Positions 49,115-56,064 of a DNA stretch of 56,064 bases are shown piece after piece. This stretch comes from Sabulicella rubraurantiaca (GTDB taxonomy: Bacteria > Pseudomonadota > Alphaproteobacteria > Acetobacterales > Acetobacteraceae): contig NZ_JAFEUU010000021.1 in assembly GCF_017355885.1 (NCBI RefSeq), forward strand, positions 1 through 56,064. The letters run 5' to 3'. Made by a program: the position numbers and the translations under genes. Every line of letters begins with the position of its first letter. Positions within the stretch are counted from its first letter, which is position 1. Under the pieces are notes generated by a model that did not search any database, was not told the origin of the DNA, and saw nothing but the letters and a program-made list of their open reading frames with translations.

Positions 49115-50377
49115 ATGGACCAGATCGCCTCAGCCTCCCTGTCCCATGAGGACATGCTTGCCCGCCTCGCCGACATCACGGTCCGCGTCGGGTTGAACCT
49201 CCAGCCCGGTCAGGAACTCGTGATGACCGCATCGGTGGAGGCGCTGCCCCTGGCGCGCCGGATTACCGACGCGGCCTACCAGGCCGGGGCCACGGTGGTG
49301 ACGACGCTGCTTTCGGACGACCGGCAGACCCTGTCCCGTTTCCAGCACGGATCCGAGGAAAGCTTCGACCACGCGCCGGCTTGGCTCTTCGAGGGGATGG
49401 CGGAAGCCTTCCGTCGCGGCGCGGCGCGTCTTGCCATCGTGGGCGAGGATCCGAGCCTCCTGGTGGGGCAGGACGCGGAGCGCGTGGCGCGGGCGAACCG
49501 CGCGCGGGCCAAGGCCTATCGCCCGGCGCTCGACCTCATCACCGCCTCGGCGATCAACTGGACCTTGGTTCCCTACGCCGCCCCCGCCTGGGCACAGGCG
49601 ATGTTCCCTAACCTGCCCCCGCAGGAAGCGGAGGCGCGGCTCTGGTCCGCGATCTTCGCAGCGACCCGCGCCGATGCCGCCGATCCCGTCGCGGCCTGGG
49701 CCAGTCACAATGCCATTCTGCTGGCGCGTCGCCGGATGCTGACCGCGCGCCGCTATGCCGCGCTGCGCTTCCGCGGCCCCGGCACAGACCTGACGGTCGG
49801 CTTGGCGGATGGGCATGCCTGGATGGGCGGCACCTCCGTCGCGCAGAACGGCGTCACCGGCAATCCCAACATCCCGACGGAGGAGGTGTTCACGACGCCG
49901 CATGCCGCCCGCACGCAGGGGTATGTCGTGGCGACGAAGCCGCTCTCCTACCAGGGCACGCTGATCCGCGACATCCGCGTCCGCTTCGAGGGAGGTGTCA
50001 TCGTCGAGGCGAAGGCCAGCACGGGCCAGGGGATCCTTGAGCGGATGATCAGCACCGACGAGGGCGCCCGGCGCCTGGGCGAGGTGGCGCTGGTTCCGGC
50101 TTCCTCGCCCATCTCGCGCAGCGGGCTGCTGTTCCTGAACACCCTCTTCGACGAGAACGCGGCGAGCCATATCGCCCTCGGCCAGGCCTACAAGAAGTGC
50201 TTCGTGGATGGCGACACGCTCAGCGAGGAGGATTTCGACAAGCGCGGCGGCAATCGCAGCCTGATCCATGTGGACTGGATGATCGGCTCCGCGGAGATCG
50301 ACGTGGACGGGATCGACGCGCAGGGCGGGGCCGAGCCGCTCATGCGCGCGGGGGAATGGGCGGACACGGCCCGCTGA
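49115..50377 (+). CDS. M29-family aminopeptidase
   Basis: This 420-residue protein matches the thermophilic-type M29 metallopeptidases: 'NLQPGQELVMTASVEALPLARRITDAAYQAGATVV' at the N-terminus, the metal-ligand Glu in 'NPNIPTEEVFTTPHA', and the late block 'TLFDENAASHIALGQAY' with 'HVDWMIGSAEIDVDG' supplying His and Asp ligands. It should release N-terminal residues from peptides in the cytosol using two divalent metals. There is no signal peptide. The upstream ribosome-binding site is weak. The next gene is a Bug receptor 92 bases downstream, repeating the peptidase-plus-receptor theme of the left island. Confidence 0.92.
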   Translation: MDQIASASLSHEDMLARLADITVRVGLNLQPGQELVMTASVEALPLARRITDAAYQAGATVVTTLLSDDRQTLSRFQHGSEESFDHAPAWLFEGMAEAFRRGAARLAIVGEDPSLLVGQDAERVARANRARAKAYRPALDLITASAINWTLVPYAAPAWAQAMFPNLPPQEAEARLWSAIFAATRADAADPVAAWASHNAILLARRRMLTARRYAALRFRGPGTDLTVGLADGHAWMGGTSVAQNGVTGNPNIPTEEVFTTPHAARTQGYVVATKPLSYQGTLIRDIRVRFEGGVIVEAKASTGQGILERMISTDEGARRLGEVALVPASSPISRSGLLFLNTLFDENAASHIALGQAYKKCFVDGDTLSEEDFDKRGGNRSLIHVDWMIGSAEIDVDGIDAQGGAEPLMRAGEWADTAR

Positions 50378-50469
50378 CCCGGCACGGGTTCGATTTTCCT
50401 TGACGGCCCCTGGACCGGGACCGGTTCATTCCGCCTGGCTGCGCCGCAACGCGGGGCCAGGGAGGAAAC

Positions 50470-51468
50470 ATGACGGAAGACTATCGGGCCGCGATCGGCG
50501 GAACGCGCCGCGTGGCCTTGGGCCTAGGGCTGGCGACCTTGGCCTTGCCGGCCATCGCCACGGCCCAGACTCAATGGCCCACGGGAGCGGTCCGCTTCAT
50601 CGGCATCTTCCCGCCTGGCGGTGGCACCGACATCCTGTCCCGCCTCTGGTGCATCAAGATGAGCGAGATCACGGGGCAGCAATTCGTGGTCGAGAACCGC
50701 TCCGGCTCCGGCGGCAATATCGGCACCGAGGTCATCGCCAACGCCCCGGCGGATGGCACCGCCATCGGCCTGGCCAGCGTCGCGCCTCTCGCCATTTCGC
50801 CGACGCTCTACGGGCGCCTGCCCTTCAACGCCGCGCGCGATTTCAGCCTGATCTCCGGGCTTTGGCAGCTGCCCAATCTGCTGGTGATCAACAACGACGT
50901 GCCCGCGCGCAGCGTGCCCGAGTTGATCGCCCTGCTCCGCGCCAATCCGGGCCGCTACGCCTATGCCTCCTCTGGCTCAGGCACGACGGTGCACCTGTCC
51001 GGCGAGATGTTCCGTTCCATGGCGGGGCTGGACATCCTGCACGTGCCCTATCGCGGCGGGGCCCCGGCGCATGTGGACCTCCAAGGGGGACGCGTGCACA
51101 TGATCTTCGACAACATCCCGCAGGGGCTGGCCTTGGCGCGGGAAGGCAAGGTCCGCGCCCTGGCGGTGACGGGCCGCCAGCGCAGCCCGCAGGCCCCGGA
51201 CCTGCCGGCGATGGCGGAGTTCCTGCCGGATTTCGAGATCACCTCCTGGGGCGGCGTGATGGGTCCGGCCGGGATGGCGCCCGCGTTGGTCGAGCGGATC
51301 AACGCCCTGACCAAGCAGTCGCTCGAAAGCCCCGACCTGAAGCGCCGCTTCGAGGAGAACGGGGCTTCGACCTGGTATACGACGCCGGAGGAATTCGCGC
51401 GCTTCCGGGCAGCGAACGAGGCCGCCTTCGCGCCGCTCATTCGCGCATCCGGCGCCAGGGTGGAGTGA
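50470..51468 (+). CDS. Tripartite tricarboxylate transporter receptor (Bug/TctC family), copy 5
   Basis: This 332-residue secreted binding protein has a leader ending TATAQ and motifs 'VRFIGIFPPGGGTDILSRLW', 'FVVENRSGSGGNIGTEVIA', 'AYASSGSGTTVHLSGEMF' and 'HVPYRGGAPAHVDLQGGRVHMIFDN'. It differs from the four other copies in 'IGIFPPGGG' and a Cys in its first lobe (WCIKM). AGGGAGGAAAC precedes the ATG. It probably belongs with the preceding M29 aminopeptidase. No TctAB genes are in the window. Confidence 0.93.
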   Translation: MTEDYRAAIGGTRRVALGLGLATLALPAIATAQTQWPTGAVRFIGIFPPGGGTDILSRLWCIKMSEITGQQFVVENRSGSGGNIGTEVIANAPADGTAIGLASVAPLAISPTLYGRLPFNAARDFSLISGLWQLPNLLVINNDVPARSVPELIALLRANPGRYAYASSGSGTTVHLSGEMFRSMAGLDILHVPYRGGAPAHVDLQGGRVHMIFDNIPQGLALAREGKVRALAVTGRQRSPQAPDLPAMAEFLPDFEITSWGGVMGPAGMAPALVERINALTKQSLESPDLKRRFEENGASTWYTTPEEFARFRAANEAAFAPLIRASGARVE

Positions 51469-51532
51469 CGGCCGCCGCACTGGGACGCGACCTCGGCACA
51501 TCTGGGACGGGGGCGCGTATTCGTTTCGAAAG

Positions 51533-51555
51533 CCTGGGCGGTGGCTGTGCCCAGG
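51533..51555. terminator. Hairpin CCTGGGC-N9-GCCCAGG
   Basis: A perfect 7-base stem with a 9-base loop, 65 bases after the Bug receptor stop. There is no T tract, so it may be a Rho-dependent end or only a folding element. Confidence 0.3.
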
Positions 51556-51753
51556 CGGCTCTCATGCAGCTGCGCATGGAGCATCCACGTGAAAAGTCCC
51601 AGAAGGTCAATCCGTTGAATCGCTGATACCGCATGAACTCGCGGGGAGGTAGTCTATACCCCGTTGAGTTGGCCAATTCGGCGGCGTCAGGCGTGCGGCA
51701 CGCAATTCCAACTCGTGATCGGTCAGCCAAAAGGTCCCAACACGGCTTTGCCC

Positions 51754-52125
51754 ATGTCAGCACGTTACCCACGAGATCTCGGTGCCGGGAAGGACCTGCT
51801 GGCGGCAGGCGGCCTTCTGCTGTTCACCCTCTTGGGTGCGCTTCTCGTCGGCGCGCTCCCACAGGCGGGGCAGACCCGCTTCGTCGCTGTTTTCCCGCCC
51901 TGGCAGGACCTCCTCCAGTCGACGGAACGGGTGGGCGCAGCCGGGGGCTTGGTCGTTGCCACGGGCAACCTTCCCAATTTCGTGACGGTGCAGTCTGACG
52001 ATCCCTCCTTTGTGAGTGCCCTTTATCGGTCGGGGGCCTGGCTCGTGCTCGACCTTTCTTCCGCCCGCGGCTGTTCTGGCCTGCCAGCGAGACCCTCCAA
52101 CATCCGAGAGAGAGGCGACGTCTAG
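51754..52125 (+). CDS. Small membrane-anchored protein upstream of the hybrid kinase
   Basis: This 123-residue protein has one N-terminal membrane helix (about 17-36, [21 protein letters not shown]), then a periplasmic domain: '[42 protein letters not shown]' and '[15 protein letters not shown]'. It ends soon after 'ARGCSG'. I recognise no named family. Its stop overlaps the GTG of the hybrid kinase (TAGTG), so the two are coupled and it is a candidate input partner. No strong ribosome-binding site precedes the ATG. Confidence 0.75.
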   Translation: MSARYPRDLGAGKDLLAAGGLLLFTLLGALLVGALPQAGQTRFVAVFPPWQDLLQSTERVGAAGGLVVATGNLPNFVTVQSDDPSFVSALYRSGAWLVLDLSSARGCSGLPARPSNIRERGDV

Positions 52126-54983
52126 TGCTCGAACTTGAAAGCCTGCGGACGCGCTTCGCCCGCTTCCTCGTCCTGTTCCTGTGGCTGCATATCCCCCTGA
52201 TGGGGGCAGTGGCCCATGCGATGGGCCGGTCCCCCGTGCCACCCGTGGTGTTCGTCGCCGCGCTCGCGGGCATCCTCCACCTCTCCTGGTGGGCGCGGGG
52301 GCCAGCGCCTGTCACGCGCTACCTCTCGGCGGTCGCGCTGATGGCTCAGCCGGCCCTGCTGGTCTACCTGCTGGCAGGGAATGCTTGGCAGATGGACATG
52401 CACATGTACTTCTTCGCCAGCCTGGCGCTGTTGATCGGCTGGTGCGACTGGCGTGCCATCCTGATCGGCGCGGCTTCCGTCGCCCTGCATCACCTGACGC
52501 TGAACTTCGCTTTCCCGCTGGCGGTGTTCCCGAACGGCACGGATCTGGAGCGCGTCATCCTCCACGCCGTAATCGTCATCCTGCAGAGCGCCGTCCTGGT
52601 CTGGTTCTGCAACACCCTGGTGTCGAGCTTCCAGCGCATCGAGGCGATGGGCGACGTGATCCGGCAAAGCAACGAGACGCTCGAGCGCCGTGTGGAGGAG
52701 CGGACCGAGGAGGCGAGGGCGGCGAACGCGGCCAAGAGCCTCTTCCTGGCCAATATGAGCCACGAGATCCGCACGCCGATGAATGCTATTCTCGGCTTCA
52801 GCCACCTCGCGCTCCGGACCGACCTGGCGCCCAAGCAGAGGGACTACGTCCTCAAGATCAAGTCCGCCAGCAGTGCACTGCTCGGCCTGATCAACGACAT
52901 CCTCGACTTCTCCAAGATCGAGGCCGGCAAGCTCACCCTCGAGCACGAGCCCTTCAACCTGCGGGCATCTCTTGATGGCGTGTCGAGCATCGTCGCCGTG
53001 AAGGCGCTCGAAAAGGGAATCAACCTCCGCCTGGACGTGGACCCGGAGCTTCCCTGCGTCCTGGTCGGGGACTCGATGCGCTTCAACCAAGTGCTGCTCA
53101 ACCTGGTCAGCAATGCCGTCAAGTTCACCGAGCGCGGCGAGGTGGTCGCCGATCTGCGCCTCGCGGAGCGGCAAGGGGGCGAGGTGGTACTTCAGGTCTC
53201 CGTCCGGGACAGCGGCATCGGCATGTCGCAGGAGCAGCAGGCGAATCTGTTCCGCTCCTTCTCCCAGGCCGACAGCTCCACGACGCGCCGCTTCGGGGGA
53301 ACGGGCTTGGGGCTTGCCATCAGCCATCAGCTCGTCGGCTTGATGGGCGGGGCGATCGAGGTCGAGAGCGCGCCCGGGAAGGGCAGCACCTTCCGCTTCA
53401 ATGTCCGGATGGGGGTGGGCGAGGCCCGCGGCGCACCGGTGAGGACTCCCTCGGAGGAAATGAAGCGCCTGCGGGTGATGGTGGTGGACGACAACGCCGC
53501 CTCGCGGGAGATCCTCCAGGAAATCTTCGCATCCTGGTCCATGCATGCCGATCTCGCCGCATCGGCCGCGGAAGCCTTGAGCGCGCTGCATGACGCCGCC
53601 GCCAAGGGCGCCCCTTACGACATCGTGCTGATGGACTGGAAGATGCCCGGCCTGGATGGATTGGAGGCCACGCGCCAGATCCGGCAAAGCACCAAGCTGG
53701 CGAAGCTGCCGACCGTGCTGATGGTCAGCGCCTATGCCCGCGAGGAAGCGATGATGGAGGCGGATGCCTCGGGTGTTGCCGCCTTCCTCGTCAAGCCGGT
53801 GGATGCCGGCATGCTGCTCGACACGATCGCCAACCTTGCCAGCGGGCTTGCCCAGCCCACCCTGCCAAAGGAGGCGTCCGCCGACGCTCTGCCCATGGTG
53901 GAGCCCAGGCTCCGCGGTGCCCGCGTGCTGCTCGTCGAGGATAGCGAAATCAACCGCGAGGTCGCGCTGGAAATCCTTCACGACGCGGGCCTCGTCGTCG
54001 ACGTGGCGGAGAATGGCCGCATCGCGTGCGAGAAGGTGCTCGCCAATTCCGGTGCCGCCTATGATGGCGTCCTGATGGACGTGCAGATGCCCGAGATGGA
54101 TGGCATTGAGGCGACGCGCCGCATCCGGGAGTTCTGGGCGGCCGACCGCCTCCCCATCCTCGCCATGACGGCCCATGCCTATGAGCAGGAGCGGCAGCGC
54201 TGCTTCGAAGCCGGCATGAACGACCATCTCGCCAAGCCGATCGACCCCGGGCTGCTGGTGGCAGCGCTGAACCGCTGGCTGAAGCCGCCTGCCAACCCGC
54301 TCAAATCAGGGGAAGTGCCTGCTGCAGCGGAGATCGCCATTCCGGCGGAGGAACTGCCCGAGACCCTGCCGCCCTTCGACCTTCATCGGGCGCTGGCCAG
54401 GGTGAATGGGAAGCGCAAGCTGCTGCGCAAGCTTATCGTCGATTTCGGTGAGAAGTTCGCCGACGTCGCCGCGGAGCTTCGCCGGCAGCTTTCCGAGGGC
54501 GCGTCGGAGGATGCGCGGCGGCTCGCCCACACGCTCAAGGGCGTGGCGGGCTCCCTGGAAGCGCGCGAGGTCTTCGAGACCGCGCGACAGCTCGAGGATG
54601 CGCTCGTCCGGCAGGAGCATGGGGAGCTGGACAGGCTGCTTGGCCGTGTCGAAGCGGCGATGACGCCTGCCGTCGCCGCCGCGCGGTCCCTCTCGGCGAA
54701 GTCTGCGGGGAGCCGCAAGGCCCTGTCCCAGAAGGAGCGGGAGCAGCTGGACTATACCTCCGTGGGCCCGCAGCTCGCCGAGCTCCGGGAGCAGCTGACG
54801 CGGCGCAGCCTGCGGGCGCGCGCCACCCTGGCCGCGCTGAAGGCGGCGCTCGGCGAGACGGCCGAGGCGCATCAGCTCATTCCGGTGGAAGCGGCGGTGG
54901 CCGCGCTCGATTTCGCCGGGGCTGCGATGTTGCTGGATGAAACGATGGCCGTGTCGACGGTCCAAGGGGAGCTCGCTCAATGA
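52125..54983 (+). CDS. Membrane hybrid histidine kinase with two receivers and an HPt domain
   Basis: This 952-residue protein has six or so membrane helices in residues 12-165, of the type also seen in alphaproteobacterial chemoreceptors ('[22 protein letters not shown]', '[20 protein letters not shown]'). Next comes a coiled linker (170-205), a HisKA domain with His213 ('[13 protein letters not shown]'), an ATPase domain with N, G1 and G2 boxes, a first receiver (Asp504), a second receiver (Asp652), and an HPt domain (His802, '[13 protein letters not shown]'). This is a complete phosphorelay in one chain. A GTG start is preceded by GAGAGAGG. The last 100 residues are an extra helical tail. 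Confidence 0.95.
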   Translation: MLELESLRTRFARFLVLFLWLHIPLMGAVAHAMGRSPVPPVVFVAALAGILHLSWWARGPAPVTRYLSAVALMAQPALLVYLLAGNAWQMDMHMYFFASLALLIGWCDWRAILIGAASVALHHLTLNFAFPLAVFPNGTDLERVILHAVIVILQSAVLVWFCNTLVSSFQRIEAMGDVIRQSNETLERRVEERTEEARAANAAKSLFLANMSHEIRTPMNAILGFSHLALRTDLAPKQRDYVLKIKSASSALLGLINDILDFSKIEAGKLTLEHEPFNLRASLDGVSSIVAVKALEKGINLRLDVDPELPCVLVGDSMRFNQVLLNLVSNAVKFTERGEVVADLRLAERQGGEVVLQVSVRDSGIGMSQEQQANLFRSFSQADSSTTRRFGGTGLGLAISHQLVGLMGGAIEVESAPGKGSTFRFNVRMGVGEARGAPVRTPSEEMKRLRVMVVDDNAASREILQEIFASWSMHADLAASAAEALSALHDAAAKGAPYDIVLMDWKMPGLDGLEATRQIRQSTKLAKLPTVLMVSAYAREEAMMEADASGVAAFLVKPVDAGMLLDTIANLASGLAQPTLPKEASADALPMVEPRLRGARVLLVEDSEINREVALEILHDAGLVVDVAENGRIACEKVLANSGAAYDGVLMDVQMPEMDGIEATRRIREFWAADRLPILAMTAHAYEQERQRCFEAGMNDHLAKPIDPGLLVAALNRWLKPPANPLKSGEVPAAAEIAIPAEELPETLPPFDLHRALARVNGKRKLLRKLIVDFGEKFADVAAELRRQLSEGASEDARRLAHTLKGVAGSLEAREVFETARQLEDALVRQEHGELDRLLGRVEAAMTPAVAAARSLSAKSAGSRKALSQKEREQLDYTSVGPQLAELREQLTRRSLRARATLAALKAALGETAEAHQLIPVEAAVAALDFAGAAMLLDETMAVSTVQGELAQ

Positions 54984-55918
54984 ACAAGCGTGCGGTGGTA
55001 CTGATCGTTGACGACGAGGTCTCGAACATCGAGATCCTGAGCGCGGCGCTGGAGGAGCAGCATGAGATCTGCTTCGCCACGTCGGGGCAGGAGGCGCTGG
55101 AGGTCGCGCGCAGCATCTCCCCCGATCTGGTGCTGCTCGACGTGATGATGCCCGACATGGACGGCTATGAGGTCTGCCGGCGAATCAAGTCCGACCCGCT
55201 GCTGGCGGACATTCCGGTCATCTTCACGACGGCGCTGGGCGACCAGGACGCCGAGGTAAGGGGGCTGGAGATCGGGGCGATCGACTACGTCACCAAGCCC
55301 ATCTCACCGGTCATCGTCCAGGCCCGGGTCCGCAATCATCTCGAGATGAAGCAGATGCGCGACCAGCTGGCGGCCCTCGCGGTCACCGATGCGCTCACCG
55401 GGCTGGGTAACCGGCGCAAGCTGGAGACCATCCTGAACCAGGAGGTCATGCGCCTGGCGCGCACCGGGGCAAATCTGTCGGTCCTCATCCTCGACATTGA
55501 TTTCTTCAAGCGCTTCAACGACAGCTATGGCCACACGGCCGGCGACCGTTGCATCGCGATGGTCGGTGCCGCGCTGGCCCGCGCCGTTCGTCGGGCCGCC
55601 GATCTGGCGGTCCGCTATGGCGGCGAGGAATTCGCCTGCCTTCTGCCCGAGACGAGCCATGACGAAGCCATGGAGATTGCGAGCAACATCCGCGAGCGGG
55701 TGCGGGCCCTCGGAATTCCGCACAGCGAGTCGGATGCCGCGCCGCATGTGACCGTCAGCGTCGGCGTGGCGACGGCAACCTGCTTCAACGGCGCCGATCC
55801 CATGAGCTGGGTCAAGGCCGCCGACGAGCAGCTTTACATCGCCAAAAAGGCGGGACGGAACGGCGTCGCGGGCCGCATCTTCAGGCAGGAGGAGTTGCGG
55901 GAGCTGCACGCGGCTTAG
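54980..55918 (+). CDS. Diguanylate cyclase response regulator (PleD-like, one receiver)
   Basis: This 312-residue protein has a receiver domain with Asp54 ('[16 protein letters not shown]') and Lys in 'VTKPISP', a linker helix, and a GGDEF domain with an active GGEEF site (214-218). An inhibitory c-di-GMP site RxxD (205-208) sits five residues before it, so product feedback is expected. Phosphorylation should drive dimerisation and c-di-GMP synthesis. Its ATG overlaps the hybrid kinase stop (ATGA), so that kinase is the natural phosphodonor. A ribosome-binding site GGGGAG is present. Confidence 0.95.
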   Translation: MNKRAVVLIVDDEVSNIEILSAALEEQHEICFATSGQEALEVARSISPDLVLLDVMMPDMDGYEVCRRIKSDPLLADIPVIFTTALGDQDAEVRGLEIGAIDYVTKPISPVIVQARVRNHLEMKQMRDQLAALAVTDALTGLGNRRKLETILNQEVMRLARTGANLSVLILDIDFFKRFNDSYGHTAGDRCIAMVGAALARAVRRAADLAVRYGGEEFACLLPETSHDEAMEIASNIRERVRALGIPHSESDAAPHVTVSVGVATATCFNGADPMSWVKAADEQLYIAKKAGRNGVAGRIFRQEELRELHAA

Positions 55919-56003
55919 GACGCTTTGCCCCTCTGCTTGCCTTGACCCGATGATGTGTGCGGGCGACCGTGCGGCACTGCGGTCAGGAAAGAGGGAGAGA
56001 GCG

Positions 56004-56064
56004 ATGCAAGGCGAGGACGACGCGCTGTTCGAGAAGGGGCTGCCGATCCGGCGCGAGGTGCTGG
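56004..56064 (+). CDS. Start of a carboxymuconolactone decarboxylase-family gene, cut by window edge
   Basis: Twenty codons are visible after GAGGGAGAG. The reading MQGEDDALFEKGLPIRREVL matches the opening of 4-carboxymuconolactone decarboxylase (PcaC) and relatives ('FEKGLxxRREVLG'). If complete, it would decarboxylate 4-carboxymuconolactone in protocatechuate breakdown, or be an AhpD-like homologue. The rest of the gene lies beyond the window. Confidence 0.7.
   Translation, partial: MQGEDDALFEKGLPIRREVL

Noticed and set aside
52122-54227. A 701-codon minus-strand frame across the hybrid kinase
   Set aside because: Shadow of a gene with unmistakable kinase and receiver motifs.
1-56064. CRISPR arrays, rRNA and tRNA genes
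   Set aside because: No regularly spaced direct repeats, cloverleaf-like sequences or rRNA-like conserved stretches were seen on reading; a dedicated tRNA scan was not possible.

Overview
The window is high-GC DNA with alphaproteobacterial-looking genes. The mix of many orphan tripartite-tricarboxylate (Bug/TctC-type) binding proteins, GMC and flavin oxidoreductases, an HWE-type sensor kinase and large hybrid kinases fits an environmental Acetobacteraceae member (Roseomonas-like). This placement is inferred from gene content and composition only. I saw no rRNA, tRNA or CRISPR array. The only mobile DNA is a probable IS630-type transposase start cut by the left edge.

Layout. (1) 1-700: transposase fragment and a small secreted PRC-barrel protein. 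(2) 867-10492, minus strand: a tightly packed catabolic island with an AbgB-like M20 amidohydrolase, a peptide-type ABC binding protein, three Bug receptors, a gamma-glutamyltransferase-family enzyme, a stand-alone GAF protein and an M24 (creatinase/prolidase-fold) protein. A divergent TetR regulator at 10654 faces it across a short intergenic with a clean inverted repeat. (3) 11422-14201: SDR plus ThDP-enzyme operon. (4) 14611-20135: MgtC-like membrane protein, small secreted protein, SMP-30/gluconolactonase-like protein, GST/haloacid-dehalogenase pair, lytic transglycosylase and a lipoprotein. (5) 20194-25364: PAS protein and Bug receptor, then a PNPOx pair (one fused to GAF) divergent from a flavin monooxygenase. 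(6) 25661-33522: HU-like protein with terminator, triple-PAS HWE histidine kinase, GMC oxidoreductase, a second peptide-type binding protein and an NTF2-FMO fusion. (7) 33619-40721: RoxA-like di-haem cytochrome, a DUF6152/DUF6644-like pair, an HdeD-like membrane protein fused to a predicted permuted papain-fold domain, an MFS transporter, a DUF6525-like protein and a stand-alone haem-copper-oxidase-like helix protein. (8) 40894-49038: winged-helix/TPR regulator, a secreted hypothetical protein and a seven-gene terminal oxidase operon. (9) 49115-51468: M29 aminopeptidase and another Bug receptor. (10) 51754-55918: small membrane protein, hybrid histidine kinase with two receivers and an HPt domain, and a PleD-like diguanylate cyclase, all overlapping. 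(11) The right edge holds the start of a carboxymuconolactone decarboxylase.

The most unusual items are: the terminal oxidase, whose subunit I keeps every haem and copper ligand but has lost the canonical D-channel entry Asp and K-channel Lys; the HdeD/permuted-papain fusion; the 142-residue protein keeping only the bis-His helix of a haem-copper oxidase; and the catabolic island, where several enzymes carry substitutions at textbook active-site positions. Family calls come from reading motifs by eye; no database search was run.
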